Source: Streptosporangiaceae bacterium | GTDB lineage: Bacteria; Actinomycetota; Actinomycetes; Streptosporangiales; Streptosporangiaceae | DNA: 64,000 nt | Reading direction: 5' to 3' | Assembly: GCA_019245115.1 (NCBI GenBank) | Contig: JAFARZ010000358.1 | Span: forward strand, 1 to 64,000 | Shown here: one piece after another, positions 10,686 through 19,052 of the stretch | Numbering within the stretch: position 1 is the stretch's first letter | How the letters are laid out: each line of letters opens with the position of its first letter | Notes under the pieces: generated by a model | What the model saw: the letters and a program-made list of their open reading frames with translations, nothing else | Told to the model about the DNA's origin: nothing | The model's database searches: none | Program-made: the position numbers and the translations under genes

Positions 10686-10749
10686 ATTGACCGGCCACGC
10701 TGCCCGGGTTGACCGGACTGCTGACGGTCAACTGCTGCTAGCGGTCAAT
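10686..10749. promoter_or_regulatory. Four-copy RTTGACCG repeat array between divergent genes
   Basis: ATTGACCG at 10686-10693 and GTTGACCG at 10708-10715 point right. CGGTCAAC at 10725-10732 and CGGTCAAT at 10742-10749 point left. The outer pair is an exact inverted match, and so is the inner pair. The array sits between the membrane regulator (start 10646) and the secreted protein (start 10912), so it is a good candidate operator. TTGACC also matches a -35 box. Confidence 0.72.
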
Positions 10750-10911
10750 CTCCTGGATGCCCATCGTGGAGATGCCGCCCCCGTGACGGGGTGGCGGGAC
10801 AAGGCTACCGATTCCGAGGGGACCACTTCGTGGATATCCGCGTCCTTCATCCCGCAGGGCTGGGCGCGGCGAGGAATCACCAGAACAGACAACACGGGTA
10901 GGAGGCAGGTC

Positions 10912-11436
10912 ATGCGAGGAGTTGCACGCAGGGTGCTGATGCTGCTGATTGCGGTGGCGGCGGTCGCGGCGTTGTCAGCAGGAACAGCCAACGCGCGGTC
11001 AGTCCGGTTCTTCAGCGGCTACACCGGCCAGCACACCCATTGGACGTGGGCGGGCCCCGGTGTCGGGCTGATCGCCTGGACGACGTCAACAGATTTCTCC
11101 GGCTACACCGCCTGCGGCAGCAGCTGGGCCGGGCTGAATGTGGACGCGGCATGGAATTCGGAGTCGCTGCACAACGGCGCCCAGCTGGACATGTTGTTCT
11201 CGGTCCAGCGCAGTGACGGGCGCCGCATCCCGCTACGGCTATTCAAGATCACCAAAGCGGAACCGTGGCCGGGTCATCCGGCCTTCGGCGGGCAGTTCCA
11301 CGTGGGGGTGTGGACCCCGCGGGGCGAATACCTGAAGTACGGAATCGTAACTACCTGGATCGTCAACAGCGGGGTGTTCTACGGGCCAGCAGGAGTCGAC
11401 ACGGTGAAGTTCAACCAGTCAACGCGGAGTTGCTGA
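10912..11436 (+). CDS. Small secreted protein, function unknown
   Basis: 174 residues beginning with a clear Sec signal peptide: basic MRGVARR, a hydrophobic stretch rich in Leu, Val and Ala, and a likely cleavage after TANA near residue 29. The mature part of about 145 residues is rich in Trp, Tyr and Ser, with two Cys (one near the centre, one at the C-terminus) that could form a disulphide. I recognise no family. Start: ATG at 10912, six bases after GGAGG. It faces the membrane HTH protein across the RTTGACCG array, so a shared regulatory circuit is plausible. A 13-bp hairpin follows the stop. Confidence 0.8.
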   Translation: MRGVARRVLMLLIAVAAVAALSAGTANARSVRFFSGYTGQHTHWTWAGPGVGLIAWTTSTDFSGYTACGSSWAGLNVDAAWNSESLHNGAQLDMLFSVQRSDGRRIPLRLFKITKAEPWPGHPAFGGQFHVGVWTPRGEYLKYGIVTTWIVNSGVFYGPAGVDTVKFNQSTRSC

Positions 11437-12428
11437 ATTAGGCAGCTGCCGGATCCTCCGGGCATGTGCGATGAGCGATCCTCGGAGGGTCCGGCTCCTG
11501 GTCGGCTAAGGATGGTCTTCTTGCCTGATCTTCGCCAGGACTGGGGGTATCGGCACCACCCGGACATCGTCGGCGGCACGGTGCTTGAGACCGCGCTCTC
11601 CGTGGGTTTCTCCGGAGTCGGTCCACCGAATATTGACCTCGGGCGGGACCTTGCAAGCGTGATCGAGCCCCAGCCGGTCTCCGGTAGGTAGCAGTCCCCC
11701 TTCCTGAGCGCCACCACCTCGGCGGGGCGCATGGCCGCGTAGTACATGCACGCGAACATCGCAGCGAGCCGTCGGCCGCGGCCTCTCGGCGAGGTACTCG
11801 AGGAAGTTGTGGAACACGGCGCGTTTCCGGCTGACAGTGTTGGCGGAGGCGCCAGTGCCGTCCATATTCATGGTCAGCGCGTCGAGCGCAGGCCGGATGA
11901 CCTTGGCTTCGTTCAGATCCGTTATCGGCATGCTGGCCGACTCCAGCCACTGCGCTGCCTTGACGATCTCCGGTGTGGGCTCAAGCCGCTTGTCGGCGGG
12001 CAGCAGGAGGTATTTGCGGAGCGCGGATCGGAGTTCTTCCTTCGCCGGGCGGTCGGGTAGATCGTTCGTCAGTACTGGGAGCACGGTGGCGAGTGAGTCT
12101 GTGATGCCGTCGCGGGTCTTGGGTGCAGCGCGTGGCCACCGCATCGCGACATATGCCTCGGCGACGACGAGGACCGTGCGGCTTGGCTCGGGCTCGGGTT
12201 CAGGCTGCGGTTCGGGTTTGACCATCGAGTCCGGCAGCCCTGATTCGATGTCAAATTCCTCGCCTCGCTTGGCGGCTTGGCGGAGGTCGGACTGAAAGCT
12301 CTCGGCCAGTGCTTTGGTCCGCCGAGTTGTCGAATGGGGGTGTCAGCGGTCTTCCAGCGGATCTCGTAGGTCGGCGTCTTCCTTTTCTTGAGGCGAATGC
12401 CCCAGATCATCACATCGGTAGTCTTCAC
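11430..12428 (-). pseudogene. Tyrosine integrase, decayed (three frameshifts, internal deletion, lost C-terminus)
   Basis: The N-terminus KTTDVMIWGIR and later RRTKALAESFQSDL, FACMYYAAMRPAEVVAL and DVRVVPIPPVLAKI are hallmarks of actinomycete element integrases. They lie in different frames. A base appears lost in the G run at 12336-12340. About 40 residues are missing and the frame changes near 11770. The frame changes again near 11670. After VLAKI the frame ends at 11506, and the catalytic C-terminus with HxxR and Tyr is not found. Box I Arg is present. GTG 12428 overlaps the excisionase stop as GTGA, the usual xis-int order. It cannot encode a working recombinase. Confidence 0.85.
11448..11495 (+). 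terminator. Hairpin after the secreted protein gene
   Basis: GCCGGATCCTCCG (11448-11460) pairs with CGGAGGGTCCGGC (11483-11495); the single non-Watson-Crick position is a G-T wobble. The loop is 22 nt. It lies 12 bases after the stop at 11436 and faces the broken integrase from the other side, so it may end transcription from both directions. Confidence 0.6.
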
Positions 12429-12607
12429 GCTGCTCGCTCCTTGAGCGAGGCGAGCCAGGCCGTGAATTCGCTGCGCCAGATGCGGATCTCGCCGTTGGGG
12501 AGTTTGAGACCGCGGGGTGCTTTGCTGAGTTCACGCCAGCGGTAGAAGGTCCGACGGGACGGGACACACCGCCCAGCTCCGCGAGCACCTGCTCGACTGT
12601 CAGAAGT
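12425..12607 (-). pseudogene. Excisionase-type helix-turn-helix protein, frameshifted
   Basis: The pieces DELLTVEQVLAELGGVS and TFYRWRELSKAPRG with NGEIRIWRSEFTAWLA form a short MerR/excisionase-like domain of about 60 residues. They are split by what reads as a tandem 5-bp duplication (CCCGT twice on the minus strand, about 12554-12564), which breaks the frame. The downstream part runs to TGA at 12425 and overlaps the integrase start. The start codon is unclear because no good ATG/GTG lies in frame. Undamaged, it would have been the directionality factor for the neighbouring integrase. Confidence 0.72.
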
Positions 12608-12832
12608 TCATCTCCCCGTCCATGGCTCCCCCGGTAAGAACTCTGCCTGGATCTCGGCGAGCCGGGCCCTTGCTGCCACTGCCAGCCAGCGGAGCCGCTG
12701 GTTGGGAATTGTGAGACCGCGCGCTCGCATCTGCCGGGCCAGTCTTGCCTGGCTAAGCTGAATGCCTTGCTCTTCAGTGCCATGCAGGATTTCTGCCGCT
12801 GCGATGACGAGTCGCTTGTCGTGCTCGCTCAT
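12608..12832 (-). CDS. Small putative DNA-binding protein
   Basis: 74 residues starting at ATG 12832 (MSEHDKRLVIAAAEIL). The centre LSQARLARQMRARGLTIPNQ reads as a helix-turn-helix, with recognition helix around 33-48. It is the first gene of the xis-int block: its stop lies next to the excisionase fragment. Genes of this size and place in integrative elements often code for small regulators, but I recognise no named family. It seems intact while its two downstream neighbours are broken. Confidence 0.55.
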   Translation of the reverse strand: MSEHDKRLVIAAAEILHGTEEQGIQLSQARLARQMRARGLTIPNQRLRWLAVAARARLAEIQAEFLPGEPWTGR

Positions 12833-12960
12833 CGGCCCGGCACTTTCCGGTGGCTCGATAAGGCACGTCCTTGGCAGGTGATCGAGAAGCTTGGCTTCGG
12901 ACAAGGCCGGGATTTCCCCGCCTCCTCCGGTCGCCCTCTCGGTCGATGTCAGCCGCAGGG

Positions 12961-13215
12961 CTAGGCGTTCATGAAGCGGTGCCCGCGCCCGCCACCGCCA
13001 CCCCACCGTCCGTATTGTTGCTGGAGGCGGGATATGGCGAGCAAGTGCTCATACTCGAGCCCGAGCCCGTCTCGATAGCTGGTGACGTGCCAGAGCACCA
13101 TGCGGCGGGCGAGCAGGAAGGTGGTGCGCGGGGCAAGCAGCCATCTGGCAAGCGGAATCCGCTCGGTCCAGTGGCGGGTTGTATCCCGCCGAAAGTCGTG
13201 ACGGTGTTCTGCCTG
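12961..13215 (-). pseudogene. C-terminal coding remnant, unknown family
   Basis: An open frame ending at TAG 12961-12963 reads naturally as protein: HDFRRDTTRHWTERIPLARW, then LLARRMVLWHVTSYRDGLGL and EYEHLLAISRLQQQYGRW. It has balanced composition and good codon use, but no start codon within a sensible distance upstream. It probably lost its 5' end by a frameshift near the end of the gene at 13262-13606. Function unknown. Confidence 0.4.
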
Positions 13216-13261
13216 GGCCCGTCTGCGGGGTGGGTAGCTGGCCTGCGCGGCGAGGGGCTGC

Positions 13262-13606
13262 CTACTCGCTGGGTGTGTCGTGCGGCGGGCCGGGGTAGCG
13301 TAGCGGGGATTTGAGCTTGCGGGGGGTGTCGTTGCCGGGTTCGCTGGTGCGGCGGCTTCTGGTGGTCTTCTGTTTGCGTAGCCGGGCGAGCTGGAGGTCG
13401 GCGGCCTGGGCGCGCCGGGCGGATGCGGCGAGCTTGTCCCGCTGGGCGGGGTCGAGGATGCCTTCGGGGTCGACCTGCTGTTCGGCGCGGCGGTACATGG
13501 CGGCGCTTGCGGCGGCGGCTTGCTGCTCGCGGGCGCCCGGCTTGCTCCACCGCGTGTTGGCGGCCTTCCGCGCTCGTGCCTTGCGTTGTTCGGGAGTCAT
13601 TGTCAT
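13262..13606 (-). CDS. Basic hypothetical protein of mobile-element type
   Basis: About 114 residues. The first 25 (TPEQRKARARKAANTRWSK) are very basic and resemble the N-terminus of small proteins often found in actinomycete integrative elements. The rest is Ala/Gln/Arg-rich helix and a Pro-rich tail. Start: ATG 13606, six bases after GGAG; ATG 13600 is an alternative. Function unknown. It is divergent from the toxin-antitoxin genes. Confidence 0.6.
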   Translation of the reverse strand: MTMTPEQRKARARKAANTRWSKPGAREQQAAAASAAMYRRAEQQVDPEGILDPAQRDKLAASARRAQAADLQLARLRKQKTTRSRRTSEPGNDTPRKLKSPLRYPGPPHDTPSE

Positions 13607-13736
13607 CACCAGCTCCGGGAAGCGGGTTGATCCATGATGATGCTAGCTGGCATGGCAGGGGCTGTGGCGCCTCGACTGCCAGCCGGGTTAAGGATATTCT
13701 TTACCTAGTGTGCGTGCGGCGTGTTCGGGAGGGCGC

Positions 13737-14111
13737 ATGGAGTGGGAGATCCTGATGACCACGCAGGTCGAGGGATTCCTGGATGAGCTGTATGAGTCTG
13801 ACCGGGACAGCCACCGGCTGGTGAACCAGGCGATTCTGGTGCTGGAGCGGAACGGGCCGGGTGAGGGCCGTCCGCTGGTGGACACGGTAGCGGCGTCGCG
13901 GATCGCGAATATGAAGGAGCTGCGGCCGCCGTCGTCCGGGCGCAGTGAGGTGCGGATCTTGCTGGTCTTCGATCCGTGGCGGTCGGTGGTCTTGCTGGTG
14001 GCCGGGGATAAGGCCGGGCAGTGGGAGAAGTGGTACCGCACGGCGATCCCGCAGGCTGAGCAGTTGTATGAGGATTACCTGGCCGAGCGGTGGAAGGAGA
14101 TGGGCCGATGA
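13737..14111 (+). CDS. HigB/RelE-family toxin of a type II toxin-antitoxin pair
   Basis: 124 residues. Features of the phage-derived Gp49/HigB family are visible: GFLDEL near the start, the core IANMKELRPPSSGRSEVRIL, LLVFDPWRSVVLLVAGDK, then a C-terminal YEDYLAERWKEM. Family members are ribosome-dependent mRNA interferases. Start: ATG 13737, four bases after GGGAGG; an earlier GTG at 13710 is less likely. The stop overlaps the antitoxin start as ATGA. Toxin before antitoxin is the HigBA order. Expected to be autoregulated through the antitoxin. Confidence 0.88.
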   Translation: MEWEILMTTQVEGFLDELYESDRDSHRLVNQAILVLERNGPGEGRPLVDTVAASRIANMKELRPPSSGRSEVRILLVFDPWRSVVLLVAGDKAGQWEKWYRTAIPQAEQLYEDYLAERWKEMGR

Positions 14112-14701
14112 GCGGTGTGTCACGGTGGCGGGATTCTGGTCATCTGGAGCGGGCCGTGGAGACCGCGGGCGGCCCGGAGGCCTTTGCCGCGGCGGTCGCC
14201 GCGATGCTGGATGATGCGCGCGGCTGGCGTCTGGCGGAGCTGCGCAAGCGGCGGGAGCTGACCCAGGAGCAGGTTGCGGCCCGGATGGGGGTGTCGGTTG
14301 CCCGGGTGTCCCAGATCGAGCGTGGCGATGTGTCCACTCAGGATGTGCTGAGCCGTTACGTGGAGGCCCTGGGCGGCACGTTGAAGCTGATCGCTGATTT
14401 CGGCGACGAGCAGCTCAAGATCGCCTTATCCGGCGGCGACGGCTGCCGGAGCCGTCAATGCCGGCCGGTGTGCGGCGGGTCCGGGCCGCCGGGTACTGGT
14501 TCCAGGTTCCGCCTGCGTGGGCGACCTGCCGCGTTGTGGTGGTCTGGTGGAACCCGCGCTGCTGACCGGCGTGGGAGCCCAGACGCCGGTCCCGTCGGTG
14601 CTGCGGCTGATCAGCAAGCTATGCGATGCGGGCGCTACCGGGATCATCTGCCCGCCATGCCCGGGGTACGGTCGGGTCATCGCCTTGCACCGGCCGGTTA
14701 G
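14108..14701 (+). CDS. HigA-like XRE antitoxin with a probable run-on C-terminus
   Basis: Starts at ATG 14108 in an ATGA overlap with the toxin. Residues 40-100 form a clear XRE helix-turn-helix (RRELTQEQVAARMGVSVARV then SQIERGD) followed by VEALGGTLKLIADFG, where HigA antitoxins normally end at about 100-105 residues. Here the frame continues for another 90 residues of Arg/Gly/Ala-rich sequence that looks non-coding and overlaps the start of the recombinase remnant. I infer that the native stop was lost by a small indel near 14425. The DNA-binding part is intact, so the antitoxin may still work. Confidence 0.78.
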   Translation: MSGVSRWRDSGHLERAVETAGGPEAFAAAVAAMLDDARGWRLAELRKRRELTQEQVAARMGVSVARVSQIERGDVSTQDVLSRYVEALGGTLKLIADFGDEQLKIALSGGDGCRSRQCRPVCGGSGPPGTGSRFRLRGRPAALWWSGGTRAADRRGSPDAGPVGAAADQQAMRCGRYRDHLPAMPGVRSGHRLAPAG

Positions 14702-16389
14702 CGGGAGGTGGCTGTGCCGGAACTGCGTGGCCAGATCCCGCGCCCGGCCCTGCTCGCGGTGCGGCCGGGGTCGGCGAGCCCGCGGCCCGCGACGCCCAAG
14801 GGGCACCGCTGTGCTCGAACTGCCTGGTCAGCGACCCGGCCAACCTCGAGGTATGCGTGAACTGCGGACGCCTCCGCGTGGTGAGCACCCGCAGCCCGCA
14901 CGGGCCGCTGTGTCCCGGCTGCCCGCGCTACCGGTGCTGACCTGCTCGATCTGCGGGCAGGACCGGCCCTGCGGGACCTCCCGGCTGACCGGGCTGCCGT
15001 GGTGCCCGCCCTGCCAGGACCGCTTCGCGCGATGCGTGAGCTGCGGCCAGGTCAAGCCGATCGGCTCGGGCACGCTGGCCGAGCCGCACTGCCGTGGCTG
15101 CACCGTCCCGGCCTTCCCCGGCTACCCGGTCTGCGCTACCGCCCCCAGGCCGGGCCAGTGCGCCAGGTGCCGCCTGGAGCTGCGGCTGCGGGAACTGCTG
15201 ACCAGCCCGGACGACGGCATCCACCCCTCGCTGCACCCGTTGAAGGACGCGCTGGCCGCCACCGACCCGCCCGGGACCGCACTGCGCTGGCTCGCCAAAA
15301 AGCCCGTCGCCACGGCGCTGACCGGCATAGCCGCGGGCCGCCCCCAGCTTGCCCACGCCGAACTGGACCATCTGGAACAGACCCCCATCCTCGCGCACCT
15401 GCGCAGCGTGCTGGTCGTCACCGAGACGCTGCCGCCACGCGATGAGCAGCTGGCCCGCCTGGAATGCTTCATCAGCGGCGTCATCGCCACCCGCACCGAC
15501 CCGGACCAGCGGCAGATCCTGCGCCGCTACGCCGTCTGGCACCTGCTGCGCCGGCTACGGCGCCGTAACAATGGCCAGCCCGCCACCATCCAGCAGTACG
15601 GCGTGGTGCACCAGCAGGTCCGCGCCGCCGTCGCCCTGCTGGACTGGCTCACCGCCCAGCACCTGACCCTGGCCAGCTGCGGGCAAGCCGACCTCGACCG
15701 GGTGGCTGACCGGCGGTGAAGCCTCCCACCGCTACCATGCGGGGCATTTCGTCCGCTGGGCCACCCGGCAGCGCCTGGTCGCGTTGTCCTTCCCCGCCAT
15801 CAAATGGCATGGCCCGGCGCGAGCACTGGATGACCAGGCCCGATGGGACACCGCCCGCCGTTTGCTGCACGATGGCACCCTGAACCCGCGAGACCGGCTC
15901 GCCGGGCTGCTCGTCCTGCTCTACGCCCAGCCCGTCGCCCGGATCAGCAGACTTACCACCAGCCACGTCACCATCGACGGCCCCGCCGTGAAGATCCGCC
16001 TCGGACCAGCACCTATCGCCCTGCCCGGCCCGGTCGCTGATCTCACCCGCCAGTTGCTGGACGGCAAGCGCGGGCACGCGACCACCGGCGCGGGCCAGCC
16101 CTCACCCTGGCTGTTCCCCGGAGGCCAGCCCGGCCGCCCGATCAGCGCCAGTCACCTCGGCCAGCGCCTCAAAGACCTCGGCATCCAGCCCGGACAGGCA
16201 CGCTCCACCGCGCTGTTTCAGCTCGCCGCCGAACTGCCCGCCGCCCTGCTGGCCCGCATGCTCGGCATCCACATCGACGTCGCCGTCGCCTGGCAGCACG
16301 CCTCCGCCGGCGACTGGACCAGGTATGCCGCGGACGTCAGCCGCCGGCTGCAGCACCAACCGGCTGCCGGCAGCGTTATTGCGAGGTAG
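14517..16389 (+). pseudogene. Zinc-ribbon tyrosine recombinase, multiply frameshifted
   Basis: Three frames join to make one actinomycete recombinase. They are LLTGVGAQTPVPSVLRLI and WLCRNCVARSRARPCSRC, then (another frame, about 14765-14930) CSNCLVSDPANLEVCVNCGR, then CSICGQDRPC and CQDRFARCVSCGQV back in the first frame. CxxC pairs mark zinc ribbons. At 15690-15705 an extra G (CGGGTGG) shifts the frame and causes a stop at 15719. The C-terminal core continues to 16389 with LLVLLYAQPVARISRLT, LARMLGI, WQHASAGDWTRYA. The box I Arg and a candidate nucleophilic Tyr are present. N-terminus also incomplete. A long read-through in one frame is not possible. Confidence 0.75.
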
Positions 16390-17248
16390 GTAGGCGCGGG
16401 CCTCTGGCCCAGGCATCCGGACGTATCAGATAGGTGTTCCGTGCCCGGAACCGCTCGTCGAACAGCGAGGTTGCGGGGACCGGCCTGCGGGCCAGGTCGA
16501 GCAGGCCCTGGTCGGTGAGTTCCCGGAGTCCTTTGTTCCTGGTCTCATCGCTGAGATCGTAGCGGTCGCGACCTATCCGGGGAGAGATCCAGATCTGGCC
16601 GTCCCGCCCTCGCTGTTCGTAGAGGCAAGCCAGGTACATCGCGACGGCGGCGCCGGAAAGTTCCGTCACCCACCCTCCGGTCCAGAAGCGGGCGTCGAGC
16701 TGCACGTAGAAGTGCTGTTCCCGCTCGCTCTGAGAGCGCTTGGAGGCCCGCGTGACCAGCGGGCCCGCAGGCCGGTAAGGCTCGCCGCTGCCGGCGTCGT
16801 CGAGCAGGTGCACGTGGGTCACATCGCCCGGGCGGCGGTCCAGCGCAACGAAGCCTTCCTTTGCGAGCCAGCGCAGCGCCTCCTGCACGCGCCGCGCGCC
16901 GGCGCCGTCGGGATGCGGCAGTCCGATGAGCGCGGCGAAATGCCTGGCCGGGTAGCTGAAGACCGGCCGCTCGAGAGTGCGGTTACGGGCTAGCCAGAGC
17001 AGCGAAAGGTAGACCTTCAGCCGGGTGGCGCCGGCGCGGCCGCCGTCGCCTCGCAGGATCCGCGCCATGGGCGGGGACGGCTCTGAGCTGTCCTGCCGGG
17101 CAATGAAGCGCCAGCGGACTGCGGCAGTGTCTGTGCCTGCCCAGGCCCTGGCCGCGTCGGCGGCCTCATGCTGGTAGGACGACGGCTCCGCGCCGCCTAG
17201 GGTGCCGAGCAGGTCGTCAAAACCGAGAACTTCATCGCCTCTACTCAT
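16376..17248 (-). CDS. Winged-helix protein, possible replication initiator
   Basis: 290 residues with no membrane segment. Two stretches look like winged helices: about 75-130 (LKVYLSLLWLARNRTL, HFAALIGL, RRVQEALRWLAKEGFVALDR) and about 185-250 (AVAMYLACLYEQRGR, WISPRIGRDRYDLSDE, LRELTDQGLLDLARR). Tandem winged-helix domains of this kind occur in plasmid replication initiators, and the AT-richer repeat-bearing region in front of it (17249-17575) could be its target. That role is inference; a transcription regulator is equally possible. The 3' end overlaps the recombinase remnant tail to tail. Confidence 0.6.
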   Translation of the reverse strand: MSRGDEVLGFDDLLGTLGGAEPSSYQHEAADAARAWAGTDTAAVRWRFIARQDSSEPSPPMARILRGDGGRAGATRLKVYLSLLWLARNRTLERPVFSYPARHFAALIGLPHPDGAGARRVQEALRWLAKEGFVALDRRPGDVTHVHLLDDAGSGEPYRPAGPLVTRASKRSQSEREQHFYVQLDARFWTGGWVTELSGAAVAMYLACLYEQRGRDGQIWISPRIGRDRYDLSDETRNKGLRELTDQGLLDLARRPVPATSLFDERFRARNTYLIRPDAWARGPRLPTSQ

Positions 17249-17671
17249 AGTGAATATCGTCCCTGTGTGTATAAGCGTAGATGCTACACCGCTGTAAAGG
17301 TAGTAGCAAGCTGGCTATAGCATCATCTGGACGCCGTAAACGTGGTACTCATCTAGGTAAAACTCTACTACTATCCTTGCGTACGCGACGCTTGCTGTGG
17401 TACCGTTTTTCCGCAGCCAGGGGACGCCCTGGAAGTGAACGCGGGCCGCGGGCCCCACTCAAAGGGATCGCACATCCCTGGGGTGTCCGGCGCCAACCCG
17501 GCGCACTGTCAGCGCCTGGCGCAGTCACGCTGCCGAGAGCCTCCGGGAACCCCCGGAGGCTCTCGCCATACCGAAGTCAGCCCGCTGCGTGCAACGCTCC
17601 ATCCATCCCGCAGTCACCGACCGGGCATCAGTACGACGATAGGACCGGCATTCAGGCAGTTCGAATACCTG
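17249..17671. promoter_or_regulatory. Non-coding region with AT-rich repeats
   Basis: The first 150 bases are clearly lower in GC than their surroundings and contain repeated TAGTAG/CTACTA words, including GGTAGTAG near 17298 and CTACTACTA near 17366. The promoter of the winged-helix gene must be here, and the repeats could be iterons or operators. The rest holds hairpins (17535-17564) and no gene that I can see. Confidence 0.45.
17535..17564. terminator. Strong 13-bp hairpin
   Basis: GAGAGCCTCCGGG at 17535-17547 pairs exactly with CCCGGAGGCTCTC at 17552-17564 across a 4-nt loop. No T-run follows, as is usual in high-GC genomes. It stands before the Tn554-type remnant and may shield it from upstream transcription. 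Confidence 0.6.
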
Positions 17672-17954
17672 AGCCTACCTCGACGACCTGCTGCGCACCC
17701 GGGAACGGCTGGCCGCCGCCATCGACGGCGTCGATGACTGGGCACGCGCCGACGCCACCCCCGCCCAGGAGGAGATCACCCGGATCCGGCGGCTCATCAG
17801 CCAGGTCAAAGGCGATATCGCCCAGCTCCCCGACGCCGAACGTGCCCAGGTCCAGGACGCGGTCACCGTGATCCGCAAGCACCGCGCCGTCTCGCTCGGC
17901 ATGCCCTCGGTCCGTGCCGTTCTGCCCGCGCCAGCACACCAGGCGACAGCATGA
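17672..17954 (+). pseudogene. C-terminal remnant of a Tn554-type recombinase
   Basis: The frame YLDDLLRTRERLAAAIDGV, then EEITRIRRLISQV and QDAVTVIRKHRAVSLGMPS to the stop at 17954 matches the tail of actinomycete transposase/recombinase proteins that precede DUF6262 genes. An in-frame stop at about 17667-17669 closes the frame upstream, and no start codon fits, so only the last 90 or so residues remain. The stop overlaps the next gene as ATGA, the normal coupling in the intact element. Confidence 0.6.
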
Positions 17955-18523
17955 CCGGCAAGCCCGGCGAACCCCAGGCACCGGCTCCGCGTGCCGCAGC
18001 GATGGCCAAGGGACGGCAAGCCGACTCCGCCCGCCGCCGGCAGCGCGTCATCGCCGCGCTCGACAGGGCAGCCGGCGACGGCACAGAGATCAGCGTGTTC
18101 GCCCTCGCTCGTGCCGCCGCCGTCGACCGCACCTTCCTCTACCGGCACCGCGACCTGCTCGCGAAGATCCACGCCCTCGAAGCCGCCCCGCCGCCCGCCG
18201 GACAAGGATCCGGCCCGGCCGTCATCCGCGCGTCGCTGCAAGCTGACCTGCTCGCCGCCCACGAGCGTGCCATCCGGCTTCAGACCCGCATCCAGCAGCT
18301 CGAGAAGCGCCTCTCCGAGGCACTCGGCGAGCAGGCCTGGCGGGAATCCGGGCTCGGCGCACCTCCCGACATCAACGCGCTCACCCAGCAGGTCACCCAT
18401 CTCGAACAGCAGGCCATCGACCTGCGGGTCCAGCTCGAAGAACGCGACGAGGAACTCACCGCCGCCCGCGCCGCCAACCGCGAGCTCATGGCCCAGCTCA
18501 ACGCCGCCGTGCACCATCGGTGA
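17951..18523 (+). CDS. DUF6262-like coiled-coil protein, transposase partner
   Basis: 190 residues. Residues 20-75 hold a helix-turn-helix-like segment (RRQRVIAALDRAAGDG, FALARAAAVDRTFLYRH). Residues 100-185 are a long coiled coil (ERAIRLQTRIQQLEKRLSEA; LEQQAIDLRVQLEERDEEL). This is the layout of DUF6262 proteins, the small third gene of Tn554-like transposition units, which I take from family knowledge. It starts in an ATGA overlap with the recombinase remnant and is itself intact. Without its partner it is probably not functional in transposition. Confidence 0.7.
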   Translation: MTGKPGEPQAPAPRAAAMAKGRQADSARRRQRVIAALDRAAGDGTEISVFALARAAAVDRTFLYRHRDLLAKIHALEAAPPPAGQGSGPAVIRASLQADLLAAHERAIRLQTRIQQLEKRLSEALGEQAWRESGLGAPPDINALTQQVTHLEQQAIDLRVQLEERDEELTAARAANRELMAQLNAAVHHR

Positions 18524-18662
18524 CACGCCAGCCCTCGTCGTCGTGGACGGTAAGCGGGGGCCGTGCCAGCTGGCGGGCAACCGGCTAGGCACCTGCCCTG
18601 GTCAGTTGCGAACGGAATCTCGGTACCGTCGGTGAAGCCCACGCACTCGACAGCTCGCTTCG

Positions 18663-19052
18663 TTACTCTCGGTACTGCCTTTGCTTGACCGACTCAGCGG
18701 CCAGGTAGCTGTTAAGGGCTTGGTCCGGAATGCGGAAGGACCGGCCGATCCGGATGGCCTCGAGTTCACCAGAGTGGACGAGCCGGTAGACGGTCATTTT
18801 CGATACGCGCATAATCAGCGCGACCTCAGCGACGGTGAGATACCGGATGTCAGCGTCGCCAGCCAGGCGACCGACGAGAACGGTGCGCATTTCGTCGATG
18901 CGGGCCTGGACATCGGCAAGCGTGCGCTCGAATGCTTCGGCTTGGCGAGCGCGCAGATCAGCGAGCCCTCTGTCGATGTATGCCGCTGCCCCCAGTTCTT
19001 CCAGGACAGCGTCGTAGCTGGCCCGCAGGGTTTCGGTATAAGGCTCGGTCAT
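18663..19052 (-). CDS. Excisionase/MerR-type DNA-binding protein
   Basis: 129 residues. The N-terminal half is a charged helix (LADLRARQAEAFERTLADVQ). The C-terminal half is a helix-turn-helix of the excisionase family: YLTVAEVALIMRVSKMTVYR, LVHSGELEAIRIGRSFRIP. Such domains usually bind DNA next to att sites or promoters. The start ATG 19052 overlaps the sigma-factor stop as ATGA, making it the last gene of a three-gene operon. Its role with a sigma factor suggests transcription control rather than excision. Confidence 0.78.
   Translation of the reverse strand: MTEPYTETLRASYDAVLEELGAAAYIDRGLADLRARQAEAFERTLADVQARIDEMRTVLVGRLAGDADIRYLTVAEVALIMRVSKMTVYRLVHSGELEAIRIGRSFRIPDQALNSYLAAESVKQRQYRE

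Noticed and set aside
11430-16389. Frameshifts as sequencing errors
   Set aside because: Several breaks involve internal deletions, a 5-bp duplication and missing domains, and long genes elsewhere are intact. Single homopolymer slips (12336, 15700) could still be errors.
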